Below are positions 8,615 to 18,651 of a stretch of DNA of 64,000 nucleotides, one piece after another (the stretch's first letter is position 1; each line of letters begins with the position of its first letter). The position numbers and the translations under genes were made by a program. The stretch is taken from NCBI RefSeq assembly GCF_014489475.1, contig NZ_CP060820.1:2496001-2560000 (forward strand), given 5' to 3'. The DNA is from Lysobacter terrestris (GTDB lineage Bacteria; Pseudomonadota; Gammaproteobacteria; Xanthomonadales; Xanthomonadaceae). The notes under the pieces were generated by a model. It was not told where the DNA came from and searched no databases. It worked only from the letters and a program-made list of their open reading frames with translations.

Positions 8615-9804
8615 CCGGTGCCGAGTGCGTCCGGCAGCAGCGCGTCGACGAAGGCTTCGGCGTCGAACACGCGCAGGTCTTCCGGGCGTTCGCCGATGCC
8701 CGCGAAGCGGATCGGGATGCCGAACTCGCGCGCCAGCGCGAACACCACGCCGCCCTTCGCGGTGCCGTCGAGCTTGGTGACCACCAGCCCGGTGACGCCG
8801 ACCGCGGCGTGGAACTGGCGCAGCTGCGACAGCGCGTTCTGCCCGGTGGTGCCGTCGATCACCATCAGCACTTCATGCGGCGCGGAGGCATCGAGCTTCT
8901 GGATCACGCGCTTGATCTTGCCCAGCTCGGCCATCAGGCCCTGTTGCGTGTGCAGGCGACCGGCGGTGTCGGCGATCAGCACTTCGGTGCCGCGTGCCTT
9001 GGCCGCCTGCAACGCATCGAACGCGACCGAGGCCGCATCGGCGTTCTGGCCCTGCGCAACGACCGGCACGCCGTTGCGCTCGCCCCAGGCCTGCAACTGG
9101 GCCACGGCGGCGGCGCGGAAGGTGTCGCCCGCGGCGAGCATCAGCGGACGACCTTCGTCCTTGAAGCGCTTGGCCAGCTTGCCGATGGTGGTGGTCTTGC
9201 CGACGCCGTTGACGCCGACGGTCAGCAGCACGAAGGGGCGGGCCGCGCGATCTATCTGCAGCGGCTGCGCGACCGGTTGCAGCATCGCGATGAGGTCGCC
9301 GCGCAGCGCCGCCAGCAGCGCGTTGGCGTCGGCGAACTCGCGTGCCTTCATGCGCTTGCGCAGGTCGGCGACGAGTTGCGTGGTCGCGGCGACGCCCACG
9401 TCGGCCATCAGCAACGCCGTCTCGATCTCGTCGAGCAGGTCGTCGTCCAGGCGCGGGTTGCGCGAGAACAGGCCGCCGAGCGTGCGTGCGAAGGCGCTGC
9501 CGCGCAGGCGTTCGCGCCAGCCCTTCTTGCCGGGCGCTGCCGCCGCGGTGTCGTCGCCGGTTGCAGCGGCAACGTCCCCGGTTGCCGCCACGTTGTCGGT
9601 TTCGGCCGGCGCGCGCTGCGCGGGTTCGGTTTCCATCGCGGCGGCGATGATTTCCGCGGGCACCGCTTCTGTCGTGGCGGTTTCGAGGCCGACATCCGCG
9701 CCGGCGCCGGTCTCGCCCTGTGGCGCCTGCGGCTGCGGCGGACGCGGTTCGGCGGGCGTCGCGGGCGACGCCTCGGGCTTCTTGCGGCGGAAAAAGTTGA
9801 GCAT
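8611..9804 (-). CDS. ftsY: Signal recognition particle receptor FtsY
   Basis: 397 residues. The start at 9804 (MLNFFRRKKPE, a membrane-targeting basic helix) is preferred over an in-frame ATG 36 bases upstream. An acidic, Ala/Pro-rich A domain spans about residues 10-90, then the N domain, then the G domain with P-loop GVNGVGKTTT, DTAGR and TKLDGTAKGG. It is the docking GTPase for SRP at the inner membrane. It is divergent from rsmD, as in many proteobacteria. Confidence 0.96.
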   Translation of the reverse strand: MLNFFRRKKPEASPATPAEPRPPQPQAPQGETGAGADVGLETATTEAVPAEIIAAAMETEPAQRAPAETDNVAATGDVAAATGDDTAAAAPGKKGWRERLRGSAFARTLGGLFSRNPRLDDDLLDEIETALLMADVGVAATTQLVADLRKRMKAREFADANALLAALRGDLIAMLQPVAQPLQIDRAARPFVLLTVGVNGVGKTTTIGKLAKRFKDEGRPLMLAAGDTFRAAAVAQLQAWGERNGVPVVAQGQNADAASVAFDALQAAKARGTEVLIADTAGRLHTQQGLMAELGKIKRVIQKLDASAPHEVLMVIDGTTGQNALSQLRQFHAAVGVTGLVVTKLDGTAKGGVVFALAREFGIPIRFAGIGERPEDLRVFDAEAFVDALLPDALGTG

Positions 9805-9869
9805 CGCGAGGGGGAAGCGGGAGTGCGCGAGAATGTGCACATGATAGCCCCCCGGCCCAGTCCCGCCCG

Positions 9870-10535
9870 ATGAACCGTCCGCGCTCGAGTTCCATGCCCG
9901 CTGCGCCCGGCCGGGTCCGCATCATCGGTGGCCGCTGGCGCGGGACCCGGCTCGACGTGCCGATGGCGCCCGGCCTGCGCCCCACCAGCGATCGCGTGCG
10001 CGAGACGCTGTTCAACTGGCTGCAGCCCGTATTGCCGGGCGCACGCGTGCTCGACCTGTTCGCCGGCAGCGGCGCGCTCGGACTGGAGGCGCTGTCGCGC
10101 GGCGCGGCGTCGGCCGTGCTGGTCGAGCGCGACGCGAAACTCGCCGCGGCGCTGCGCACCACGGCCACGCGCCTGCAGGGCGGCGAGGCGGCGAACGTGG
10201 TGTGCGCGGACGCGCTGGGCTGGCTGCACGGGCAGCCCGAGGCCGGGTTCGACCTCGCCTTCGTCGATCCGCCCTTCGATGCGAATGTCTGGGCCGGCGT
10301 GCTGCCGCTGCTGGCGCCGAAGCTCGCCCGCAATGCCTGGCTCTACGTGGAGGCGCCGCACGCCGCCGTGGCCGCGCCGCCGGCGGAGTGGGCGCTGCAC
10401 CGCGAGGGCAGCACCCGCGAGGTCCGCTACGCGCTGTACCGTCGGCGGGCAGATGCCGCCGTCGATGCCGGGGGCGGCGCCACTGCTACACTGGCGCCCA
10501 ATCCGGCCGGGCCAGCCGCCACATCGCCGATCTGA
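9870..10535 (+). CDS. rsmD: 16S rRNA (guanine(966)-N(2))-methyltransferase
   Basis: 221 residues. SAM-binding loop DLFAGSGALGLEALSRGA at about residues 62-79 and the N-methyltransferase catalytic motif DPPF. The N-terminal RIIGGRWRG is typical. The last ~35 residues (GGGATATLAPNPAG) extend past the usual fold and may be a tail. Downstream coaD starts 30 bp later. Confidence 0.95.
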   Translation: MNRPRSSSMPAAPGRVRIIGGRWRGTRLDVPMAPGLRPTSDRVRETLFNWLQPVLPGARVLDLFAGSGALGLEALSRGAASAVLVERDAKLAAALRTTATRLQGGEAANVVCADALGWLHGQPEAGFDLAFVDPPFDANVWAGVLPLLAPKLARNAWLYVEAPHAAVAAPPAEWALHREGSTREVRYALYRRRADAAVDAGGGATATLAPNPAGPAATSPI

Positions 10536-11069
<534 letters not shown>

Positions 11070-11124
11070 CCCATCCGCAATACCCACGCACAACCACGCA
11101 TTACCAAGACTGGGGGAGTTCCCG

Positions 11125-11616
11125 ATGAAGATTTCGACCCGACTGCTGCTCGCCGCCTGCCTCGCGCTGCCCCTGCTGGGCGCCTGCAAGAAGGAGGAAG
11201 CCGCGCAGGAAACCGCCAAGGCTCCGGTCGCCGTGCCGACCGTCGCCACCGACGAGAACGCATGGAACGCGTACCTGACCGACGTGGTCACCCGCAACCT
11301 CGACAACGCGACCAGCACCTACGTCTACACGCTGCCGGCCGATTCGTCCGCCGACTTCCAGGGTTCCTACGACCGCCAGCTGGAGAAGGCGGAAGGCGAC
11401 ATGATGCGTGGTGGCGTGGAAGGCACGCTGCTCGCGTTCGGTGGCCCGAACTCGGCCAAGAGCGCCGATCTGGCCGTGGCCGCGTTCGCCAAGGCCGAAG
11501 CGGGCACCATGAAGGGCGTGAAGGTGCTCTTCATCGGCGCGCAGGCGGACAGCGATCGGGTCAAGGCTGCGGTCGATCCGTCCGGCGCCACCTACAAGTT
11601 CGTCGACGCGAAGTAA
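11125..11616 (+). CDS. Lipoprotein of unknown function
   Basis: 163 residues. Start chosen at MKISTRLL with GGGGGAG about 6 bases upstream. Lipobox ALPLLGAC gives Cys18. The mature domain (about 40-163) has a BON-like or small alpha/beta look with the repeated theme VKVLFIGAQADSDRVKAAV. No recognised enzyme motif. Confidence 0.75.
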   Translation: MKISTRLLLAACLALPLLGACKKEEAAQETAKAPVAVPTVATDENAWNAYLTDVVTRNLDNATSTYVYTLPADSSADFQGSYDRQLEKAEGDMMRGGVEGTLLAFGGPNSAKSADLAVAAFAKAEAGTMKGVKVLFIGAQADSDRVKAAVDPSGATYKFVDAK

Positions 11617-11681
11617 TCGGGCCCGCCCGCGTCCGTTTCTGGCGGGCGCGGGCAGTTTGGCTGGAAAGAGTTGCTGTAACC

Positions 11682-11933
11682 ATGGCGCTGAAGATCAACG
11701 AGCTCTGCGTCAATTGCGACGTCTGCGAACCGGCGTGCCCGAACCAGGCCATCTCGCAGGGCGAAACCATCTACGTGATCGATCCCGCGCGCTGCACCGA
11801 GTGCGTGGGGCATTTCGACGAACCGCAATGCGTGGTCGTCTGTCCGGTCGAATGCATCGATCCGGATCCCGCGTTTCCCGAATCCAACGAACAGTTGCTG
11901 GCCAAGCTGGCGCGCCTGCAGGCGCAGGGCTGA
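11682..11933 (+). CDS. YfhL family 4Fe-4S dicluster ferredoxin
   Basis: 83 residues. Two cluster motifs: CVNCDVCEPACP and CTECVGHFDEPQCVVVC with the insertion between the second and third Cys typical of YfhL/Alvin-type ferredoxins, followed by P. In many proteobacteria it lies just downstream of coaD, as here with one gene between. Electron carrier; partner unknown. Confidence 0.93.
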   Translation: MALKINELCVNCDVCEPACPNQAISQGETIYVIDPARCTECVGHFDEPQCVVVCPVECIDPDPAFPESNEQLLAKLARLQAQG

Positions 11934-12041
11934 TGCCGGCTCCGACGCTGTTCGCGCAAAGCCTGTGTGCCTGAACCTGTCTGCTGAAGTCTGTCCGTTG
12001 AAACCCGTCCGTCGATCCGCCCAGCGGAGGAGTGACTGCCC

Positions 12042-13787
12042 GTGACGAAGATGCCCCGGCCGCTGCACACGCTGATCCTCGCCCTGGTGTTGTGCGTGCC
12101 GACCGTGGCGCCCGCCGCGCAGGCGCCCCGTGACGACGCATCCGTCGCGCCGCTGGCGAAGCCGCCGGGCGCCGCCATCGCCAGCGGCCACGCCCTGGCG
12201 ACGCAGGCGGGAATCGACATGATCCGCGCCGGCGGCAATGCCTTCGATGCCGCGGTGGCCGTGTCGGCCACGCTGTCGGTGGTCGAACCGATCAGTTCCG
12301 GCATCGGCGGCGGCGGTTTCTTCCTGCTGCACGATGCGAAGAGCGGTCGCGACATCTTCGTCGACGCCCGCGAGACCGCGCCGGCTGCCGCGACGCCTGC
12401 GGCCTTCCTTGACGCGAACGGCGAGCTCAACCGCGATCGTGCCACCAACGGGCCGTGGTCCGCGGGCATCCCGGGGTTGCCCGCCGCGCTCGTGCACCTC
12501 ACGGAGAAATACGGCCGGCTGCCGCTGAATACCACGCTGGCACCGGCGATCCGCCTGGCGCGCGAGGGCTTCGAGATCTACCCGCGCCTGGAGAAGGGCT
12601 ACGCCAGCCGCCGCCAGGTGATGGAGCGTTATCGCGGCACGCGCGCCGTGTTCCTCGCCGACGGCACGCCGCCGACGGCGGGCGAAATCCTCAAGCAACC
12701 GGAACTGGCGCGCACGCTGGAACTGATCGCGGAAAAGGGCTTCGACGGCTTCTACCGCGGCGAGACCGCGAAGAAACTGCTGGCCGCGGTGAAGGAGGAA
12801 GGCGGCCGCTGGCGCGCCGACGAACTCGCCGGCTACGTGGTCAAGGAGCGCGAGCCGCTGCGGTTCCGCTATCGCGGCTGGGACGTCACCACCGCGCCGC
12901 CGCCGTCGTCGGGCGGTGTCGCGCTGGCGCAGATGCTGCAGATCCTCGAAGGCTGGGACCTGGCCAGGCTCGACGACGCACACCGCCACCACGTCGTCGT
13001 CGAAGCGATGCGCCGCGCGTATCGCGATCGCACCATCTACCTGGGCGATCCGGATTTCGTGAAGGTGCCGGTGCGGCGCCTGGCGAGCGCGGACTACGCC
13101 GCCGGCCTGCGCGCCACCATCCACCCCGACAAGGCCACGCCCAGCGCGTTGCTGTCGGGACAGCCCGCGCCGCTGGAGGATGACGAGACCACGCACTTCT
13201 CGATCCTCGATGCCGAAGGCAACCGCGTCTCCGCGACGCAGACGGTGAACCTGCTCTACGGCTCGGGCATGGTCGCGCCCGGCACCGGCGTGCTGTTGAA
13301 CAACGAGATGGACGACTTCGCCCTGCGCCCCGGCACGCCCAATGCGTTCGGCGTGATGGGCTTCGCCGCCAATGCGCCGGAAGCGGGCAAGCGCATGCTC
13401 AGTTCGATGACGCCGAGCTTCATCGAATCCAAGGACAGGCTCGCCGCGATCGGCGCGCCCGGCGGCAGCCGCATCATCACCGAAGTGCTGGTGGGCATCC
13501 TCGGCTACGACGCGGGACTGAATGCGCAGCAGGTCGCCGCGCTGTCGCGCTTCCACCACCAGTGGCTGCCGGACGTGATTTCGGCGGAAACGGGCGCCAT
13601 CGACCCGGCGACGGTCGCGGCATTGCAGGCGATGGGCCACACCGTCAACGCCGCCGAAGCCAACTGGGGCAACCTGCAGACGGTGTCGTGGGACAAGCGC
13701 ACCGGCGCGCTGGAAGGCGGCACCGATCCGCGCAATCCCGTGGGCAGCGCCGAGGTCCTGAACGCCAGCGAACAGCCACGGCGCTGA
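12042..13787 (+). CDS. ggt: Gamma-glutamyltransferase
   Basis: 581 residues with a signal peptide (HTLILALVLCVPTVAPAAQA). A precursor that cleaves itself; the nucleophile is the Thr in the ETTHFSILDAEGN segment. Other family landmarks: GGNAFDAAVAVSATLSVVEP, GIGGGGFFL, LLNNEMDDF and the small-subunit APGGSRIITEV. It hydrolyses or transfers the gamma-glutamyl group of glutathione in the periplasm. The start has a GGAGG-type site upstream. Confidence 0.95.
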   Translation: MTKMPRPLHTLILALVLCVPTVAPAAQAPRDDASVAPLAKPPGAAIASGHALATQAGIDMIRAGGNAFDAAVAVSATLSVVEPISSGIGGGGFFLLHDAKSGRDIFVDARETAPAAATPAAFLDANGELNRDRATNGPWSAGIPGLPAALVHLTEKYGRLPLNTTLAPAIRLAREGFEIYPRLEKGYASRRQVMERYRGTRAVFLADGTPPTAGEILKQPELARTLELIAEKGFDGFYRGETAKKLLAAVKEEGGRWRADELAGYVVKEREPLRFRYRGWDVTTAPPPSSGGVALAQMLQILEGWDLARLDDAHRHHVVVEAMRRAYRDRTIYLGDPDFVKVPVRRLASADYAAGLRATIHPDKATPSALLSGQPAPLEDDETTHFSILDAEGNRVSATQTVNLLYGSGMVAPGTGVLLNNEMDDFALRPGTPNAFGVMGFAANAPEAGKRMLSSMTPSFIESKDRLAAIGAPGGSRIITEVLVGILGYDAGLNAQQVAALSRFHHQWLPDVISAETGAIDPATVAALQAMGHTVNAAEANWGNLQTVSWDKRTGALEGGTDPRNPVGSAEVLNASEQPRR

Positions 13788-13866
13788 CGGCGAAGCAAAC
13801 GCACCGGCTTCGCCGCAGCCGCATTCGGCGCGATAATCCGCGCATGCCCTCATTTGGAATGCGGCG

Positions 13867-14757
13867 ATGAAACTCTGGTCCCTGCTCGGCAACAGCCAGA
13901 AGCTCGATGGCGGCGCCATGTTCGGCAACGCGCCGCGGGCGATGTGGGAGAAGTGGTCGCCACCGGATGCGCACAACCGCATCGACCTGGCGTGCCGCGC
14001 GCTGCTGGCGACGCCGCTGGCCGGCAAGACGGTGCTGTTCGAGTCCGGCATCGGCGCGTTCTTCGAACCGAAGCTGCGCGAGCGCTACGGCGTCAACGAA
14101 GAGCGCCACGTGCTGCTGGATTCGCTCGCGGCGGCGGGATTCAAGCCGGAGGACATCGACGTGGTGGTGCTGTCGCACCTGCACTTCGACCACGCCGGCG
14201 GCGTACTGGCGAAGTGGGAGGAGGGCGCACCGCCGCGCCTGGCGTTCCCCAACGCCAGCTACCTCGTCGGTCGCGAACACTGGGAGCGCGCGCAGCACCC
14301 GCACCCCCGCGATCGCGCCAGCTTCATCGCCGAGCTGCCCGGCCTGCTGGAATCGACCGGCCGCCTCGAACTCGTCGAGGGCGCGCATTCGAAGCTGCTC
14401 GGCGCCGCGGTGCGTTTCCATTACAGCGACGGCCACACGCCTGGGCTGATGCTGGCGGAAATCGTCGGCCCGGAGGCCGTAAACGGCGATGCGCACGGCG
14501 GCGTGGTGTTCTGCGCGGACCTGATCCCGGGCCGCCCGTGGGTGCACGTGCCGATCACGATGGGCTACGACCGCAATGCCGAACTGCTGATCGACGAGAA
14601 GAAGCAGTTCCTCGAAGACAAGCTCGCGCGCAACGTGCACCTGTTCTTCACCCACGATCCGGGTTGCGCGCTGGCGCAGGTGACGCGCGACGAGAAGGGG
14701 CGCTTCGGTACCGCCCACGAAGTCGCCGAGCTGCAGGCCAGGAGCCTGGCGGCATGA
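13867..14757 (+). CDS. Metallo-beta-lactamase-fold hydrolase
   Basis: 296 residues. The zinc-site motif HLHFDHAGG (about residues 105-113) is intact; further ligands are in SDGHTPG and the late THDPG. No signal peptide is seen. It resembles the quorum-quenching-lactonase-like / MBL-fold group, but the substrate cannot be told. Its stop overlaps the start of the next gene (ATGA at 14754-14757). Confidence 0.88.
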   Translation: MKLWSLLGNSQKLDGGAMFGNAPRAMWEKWSPPDAHNRIDLACRALLATPLAGKTVLFESGIGAFFEPKLRERYGVNEERHVLLDSLAAAGFKPEDIDVVVLSHLHFDHAGGVLAKWEEGAPPRLAFPNASYLVGREHWERAQHPHPRDRASFIAELPGLLESTGRLELVEGAHSKLLGAAVRFHYSDGHTPGLMLAEIVGPEAVNGDAHGGVVFCADLIPGRPWVHVPITMGYDRNAELLIDEKKQFLEDKLARNVHLFFTHDPGCALAQVTRDEKGRFGTAHEVAELQARSLAA

Positions 14758-15485
14758 CCGTATCCGCCACGCCACGCGCGCTGTTCGCGTCCGCGCTGGC
14801 GGTGCTGTCGTTGCTGCCGGCCGCGCCGGCTTCCGCGCAGGCCGAGCCGGAAGGGTTCCCCGACCCCGGCGCCGCGCTTGTCGATCCCGACTTCAAGGTC
14901 GGCACGCGCGAATTCGGCCTCGATCGCCGCGTCGAGATGTACCAGTGGCGCCTGGGCGAACGCGGTTACGAGCAGGTATGGCACGGCGCCTGGATCGATT
15001 CGGCCGGCTTCGACGCCGCGCATGCGAATCCGCCGAAGCTGCTGCTCGACAACCGCCGCTGGTGGGCGGAGCAGCCGACGCTGGATGGCAAGCCGCTCGA
15101 TCCGGCGGTGCTGCGCAGCCTGGGCGAATGGCGCGTGCTGCGTCCCGGCTTCTCGCGGCTGCCGGCCAACCTGGCGGCTTCGTTCCAGCCGGAAGGCGAG
15201 GGGCTGGGCAGCGCCGAGAATCCGCTCGAGCCGCAGATCGGCGACCTGCGCGTCACCTGGCGTGAGCTGGTGCTGCCGCCGTTGGCCGGCAAGGTCGCCC
15301 TGCGCGATGGCGCGTGGCGGCTGGTGGAAGATCCGGTGGCGCCGCGCGCGAATCCGCCGGCAACCGTGGCGGCGACGCCGCCGCAGCACGCGCAGCGCAT
15401 GTGGCCGTTCTTCGGCTCGGGCCTGGTGGTGATCGTGGCGATCGCCGTGGCCGCGCGACGCCGGCGCCGGCACCACCCGAAGTGA
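14754..15485 (+). CDS. TMEM43-like membrane protein
   Basis: 243 residues. N-terminal hydrophobic signal ([19 protein letters not shown]), a soluble domain with the phrase [10 protein letters not shown] that recalls TMEM43-family proteins, and a C-terminal membrane segment (about 213-230) followed by a basic tail. It is shorter than typical TMEM43 proteins, which have several C-terminal membrane segments. Translationally coupled to the hydrolase upstream. Family assignment moderate. Confidence 0.6.
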   Translation: MTVSATPRALFASALAVLSLLPAAPASAQAEPEGFPDPGAALVDPDFKVGTREFGLDRRVEMYQWRLGERGYEQVWHGAWIDSAGFDAAHANPPKLLLDNRRWWAEQPTLDGKPLDPAVLRSLGEWRVLRPGFSRLPANLAASFQPEGEGLGSAENPLEPQIGDLRVTWRELVLPPLAGKVALRDGAWRLVEDPVAPRANPPATVAATPPQHAQRMWPFFGSGLVVIVAIAVAARRRRRHHPK

Positions 15486-15514
15486 AGTAGCGCGTTCGAC
15501 CGCAGCGGTGCGGC

Positions 15515-16147
15515 TTATTCGTGCCGCGTGCCGAAGATCTTGTCGCCCGCGTCACCCAGTCCCGGCAGGATGTAGCCGACCTCGTTGAGGCGTTCGTCGA
15601 CCGCGGCCGTGTAGACCTCCACGTCCGGGTGCCTGGCTTCCAGCGCGCGCAGCCCCTCGGGCGCGGCCACCAGGAACAGGCCCTTGATGCGCTTGCAGCC
15701 CGCGGCCTTCAGCATGTCGACCGTGGCGACCAGGGTGCCGCCGGTCGCCAGCATCGGGTCGAGGATGATCGCGGTGCGTTCGTCCATGCGACCGGTGAGT
15801 TTTTCGTAGTAGCCGGTGGGCTGCAGCGTGCGTTCGTCGCGCTGCAGGCCGACCACGCCGACCTTGGCCGCGGGGATCAGTTCGAGCACGCCGGGCAGCA
15901 TGCCCAGGCCCGCACGCAGGATCGGCACCAGGGTGACCTTGGCGCCCTTGATGCGATGTGTCTTGACCGGGCCGGCCCAGCCGTCGATGACGACTTCCTC
16001 GGTCTCGAGGTCGGCGGTGGCCTCGTAGGTCAGCAGCGTCGCGACTTCGGAGGCGAGTTCGCGGAATTCCTTGGTGCTGATGCCGGCGGCCCGCATCAGG
16101 CCGAGCTTGTGGCGGACCAGGGGGTGGCGGACTTCGGTGATTTTCAT
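15515..16147 (-). CDS. upp: Uracil phosphoribosyltransferase
   Basis: 210 residues, the usual length, from [19 protein letters not shown]. It makes UMP from uracil and PRPP. The PRPP loop DPMLATGGT and the conserved PILRAGLGM are present. A longer in-frame ORF upstream is rejected because it runs through the intergenic repeat. Confidence 0.97.
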   Translation of the reverse strand: MKITEVRHPLVRHKLGLMRAAGISTKEFRELASEVATLLTYEATADLETEEVVIDGWAGPVKTHRIKGAKVTLVPILRAGLGMLPGVLELIPAAKVGVVGLQRDERTLQPTGYYEKLTGRMDERTAIILDPMLATGGTLVATVDMLKAAGCKRIKGLFLVAAPEGLRALEARHPDVEVYTAAVDERLNEVGYILPGLGDAGDKIFGTRHE

Positions 16148-16181
16148 GGCGGGAGGGTAGCGCAAGTTGTCTTTGCCTTCG

Positions 16182-16342
16182 CTTCTCCCCGCTGTGCGGG
16201 GAGAAGCTGCCCGCAGGGCTGATGAGGGGAGGCGAGCGCAGCGAGCTGCTTTCGTTTTACCGGCGAGCAAAGCAACAGCAGCTCGCTGCGCTCGCCCCCT
16301 CACCCGCCTTCGGCACCCTCTCCCCGCAAGGCGGGGAGAGGG
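16182..16342. repeat. Intergenic inverted repeat
   Basis: Outer arms rich in TCTCCCCGC / GCGGGGAGA and an inner pair GCGAGCGCAGCGAGCTGC / GCAGCTCGCTGCGCTCGC around a short spacer. This composite hairpin has the look of dispersed Xanthomonadaceae intergenic repeats. It lies between upp and the aminotransferase terminator. Confidence 0.8.
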
Positions 16343-16395
16343 ACAAGACACTGCTCCCCCGTTGGCAATGGAATAAGGGAAACCCTGAAAAGCAG

Positions 16396-16417
16396 AAGGC
16401 CGGGATAACCCGGCCTT
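16396..16417 (-). terminator. Rho-independent terminator of the aminotransferase
   Basis: Perfect stem AAGGCCGGG / CCCGGCCTT with a 4-base loop; on the minus strand it is followed by a T-rich stretch. It lies 28 bp after the aminotransferase stop. Confidence 0.8.
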
Positions 16418-16444
16418 CCGTCGTGCCTGCGAGGGCGTGGTGCG

Positions 16445-17941
16445 TTACGCCGCAGCCGCCTGCTGCGCGCGCGGACCTTCCTTCAGCGCGCGGGCGACCA
16501 TCGCCACGACCAGGTCGATCTCCTCACTGGTGATGCCGAAGGTCGGGGTGAAGCGCAGCGAATTGACGCCGCCGTGGATCACGCCGATGCCGTGTTCGCG
16601 CAGCCATTCTTCGGTCGAGCCGGCGCCGTAGCACTTGAACTCGTTCGACAGCTCGCACGAGAACAGCAGGCCGGTGCCCTGGACCTTGGTGATCATGCCG
16701 CCGAGTTCGGCCTTCAGCTTCTCCAGCTTGTCGGTCGCTTCCTTGCCCTTGGCGCGGATGTTCTCGCGCAGTTCCGGCGTCACCTGCTTGAGCACCGCCA
16801 CCGCGACATCGAGCGCGCGCGGGTTGGTGGTCATGGTGTTGCCGTACAGGCCCTTCTTGTAGATCTCGCCGGTGCGCTTGCTCACCGCGAGCACCGACAG
16901 CGGGTACTGACCGGCGTTGAGCGCCTTCGAATAGGTCTCCATGTCCGGAGCTTCAACGTTCTCGAAGCCGGGATAGTCGATGATCGACAGCACGCCGTTG
17001 GCGCGCAGGCCGGCCTGGATCGAGTCGACCAGCAGCAGCGAACCGTGCGCCTTGGTCAGCTCGCGCGCGGCGTTGTAGAACGCCACCGGCACGCCGCGGC
17101 CCGGGTCGCCTTCGCCCATCACCGGCTCGAGGAACATCGCTTCGATGAACCAGCCGTTGGCATCGGCATCGGCGAAGACCTTCTTCAGCGCGTCGACGTC
17201 GTAGGGCTCGACCGTCAGCACGGTGTCCTCGCCGCGGAAGCTGGCCAGGTGCTGGACGTAGGTCTTGCGGCTGGAATCCGAATACAGCGCCGGACGCTCC
17301 GTGCGGCCGTGGAAGCTGCCCTTCACGACCAGGCGCTTGATCGCGCGGCCGGCGTGCTTCGCGCCCGCGTCGGTCATGGTCTTGGCGTTGGCATCGACGA
17401 TGCGCGAGGCCAGCGAGACCGATTCCGAACCGGAGTTCAGGCACAGGAACTTGTCGTACGGACAGGCGCCGCGGCTGAGGCCAATGGCGGCGCGGATCGC
17501 CTTCTCGAAGCGCAGCTGCGACAGCGAGGCGGTCATGATGTTGGCCATCGCCTGCGGCTTGGCCATGGCATCGATCACCACCTGCGGGGTGTGGCCGAAG
17601 CCGAGCATGCCGTAGCCGCCGGAGTCGTGCAGGACCGCGCCCTTGAGGGTGACGATCCAGGGGCCGCGAGCGGCGAGGGCGACGTACGGGTTCACGCCGT
17701 CGTCCGGGTAGAAGTTGACGTAGCCGGCCTGCACGGCGCGCAGCTGCGCGTCCTCGTCCAGGTCGAGCAGGCCAGCGAAGTCGGCCTTGATCGCCGCGTA
17801 CTCGGCGGCCGCGGCATCGACGGCGGCGACCAGGTCGGGGTGCGAGGCGGCAAACTGGGCGATGACCGCGTCATCGAGACCGACGGTGCGGCGCTTGCCG
17901 GCGTGGGCGCGCAGGGGCGCGAGTTTGGCGGTGAGGGCCAT
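16445..17941 (-). CDS. Class III PLP-dependent aminotransferase
   Basis: 498 residues; the start has AGGAG 8 bases upstream. Class III fold is shown by LNSGSESVSLASR, GSFHGRTERPA, the VDSIQAGLR segment (DEVQxGxGR in most relatives) and YSKALNAGQYP, whose Lys is the probable Schiff-base residue. Substrate not determinable; acetylornithine/lysine aminotransferase relatives are closest in style, but the DSIQ variant sets it apart. It is divergent from an Lrp/AsnC regulator, which probably controls it. Confidence 0.85.
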   Translation of the reverse strand: MALTAKLAPLRAHAGKRRTVGLDDAVIAQFAASHPDLVAAVDAAAAEYAAIKADFAGLLDLDEDAQLRAVQAGYVNFYPDDGVNPYVALAARGPWIVTLKGAVLHDSGGYGMLGFGHTPQVVIDAMAKPQAMANIMTASLSQLRFEKAIRAAIGLSRGACPYDKFLCLNSGSESVSLASRIVDANAKTMTDAGAKHAGRAIKRLVVKGSFHGRTERPALYSDSSRKTYVQHLASFRGEDTVLTVEPYDVDALKKVFADADANGWFIEAMFLEPVMGEGDPGRGVPVAFYNAARELTKAHGSLLLVDSIQAGLRANGVLSIIDYPGFENVEAPDMETYSKALNAGQYPLSVLAVSKRTGEIYKKGLYGNTMTTNPRALDVAVAVLKQVTPELRENIRAKGKEATDKLEKLKAELGGMITKVQGTGLLFSCELSNEFKCYGAGSTEEWLREHGIGVIHGGVNSLRFTPTFGITSEEIDLVVAMVARALKEGPRAQQAAAA

Positions 17942-18010
17942 GAAGGTCTCCTGAGATGGGGCCATCTGCCCATTATCTGGAATAATTCGTCGATCGGTAG
18001 TGCGGATTTG

Positions 18011-18034
18011 GACGAAATAATCGTATATTTCGTC
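18011..18034. promoter_or_regulatory. Candidate Lrp/AsnC operator
   Basis: A perfect inverted repeat GACGAAAT-N8-ATTTCGTC centred in an AT-rich 119-bp divergent spacer between the aminotransferase and the regulator. A second half-like copy, ATTCGTC, lies at about 17986-17992. AT-rich centre with short symmetric arms fits Lrp-family binding. Function inferred. Confidence 0.6.
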
Positions 18035-18060
18035 AATCCGACGAGACTTGCCGCTCTTTT

Positions 18061-18492
18061 GTGAAGATCACCGCCTCCGACCAGCAACTGCTGACCGTGC
18101 TCCGGGAAAACGCCCGGGCCTCGACCGCCGACATCGCCCGCCGGCTCAAGCTCTCGCGCACCACGGTGCAGAGCCGCATCGAGCGGCTCGAGCGCGAGGG
18201 CGTGATCGGCGGCTACACCGTGCGCGTCAACGACACGGCCGAACGCGGCCACATCCGCGCCCACATCATGATCACGGTGCTGCCCAAGCAGATGCCCGCG
18301 GTGGTGGACGCGCTGCGGGCGATGCCGGAAGTGCGGGCGCTGCATTCGGTGAGCGGGCCCTTCGACCTGGTGGCGATGGGCGTGGTCCCCACCGCGGCGG
18401 AAATGGACGAGCTGACCGACCGGATCGGCGCCATCGACGGCGTCGAGCGGACCACGTCCTCGATCATCCTGTCGGCCAAGTTCGAGCGTTGA
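18061..18492 (+). CDS. Lrp/AsnC family transcriptional regulator
   Basis: 143 residues with a GTG start. N-terminal helix-turn-helix (ASTADIARRLKLSRTTVQSRI) and a C-terminal RAM/ligand-binding domain (about 65-143). Family members sense amino acids and often regulate the divergent catabolic gene, here a class III aminotransferase. Confidence 0.92.
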   Translation: MKITASDQQLLTVLRENARASTADIARRLKLSRTTVQSRIERLEREGVIGGYTVRVNDTAERGHIRAHIMITVLPKQMPAVVDALRAMPEVRALHSVSGPFDLVAMGVVPTAAEMDELTDRIGAIDGVERTTSSIILSAKFER

Positions 18493-18507
18493 AGCAGCGC
18501 TGGAAGG

Positions 18508-18590
18508 CCTGTCGTTCCGAGTACCGCGAGGGACCGGCTTTTTCCGGGGGACGGCGAACAGCAGGTCCCTCGCTGCGCCCGGGATGACAC
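18508..18590. repeat. Intergenic repeat
   Basis: GGGACCGGCTTTTTCCGGGGG... GCAGGTCCCTCGCTGCGCCCGG with the flanking GTCGTTCCGAG / CGGGATGACA ends, forming an imperfect hairpin. The ends resemble dispersed repeats seen elsewhere in this window (for example around 19.73 kb). Confidence 0.6.
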
Positions 18591-18651
18591 CTGAGCGGGT
18601 AATCGAGCCGCAAGTCCTACAATTACGCGTTTTCCGCCGTCCCAGCCGACT

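Noticed and set aside
11592-14051. An 819-codon minus-strand open frame across the ferredoxin and ggt genes
   Set aside because: Antisense shadow in GC-rich sequence; no recognisable motif, while the plus-strand genes are firmly identified.
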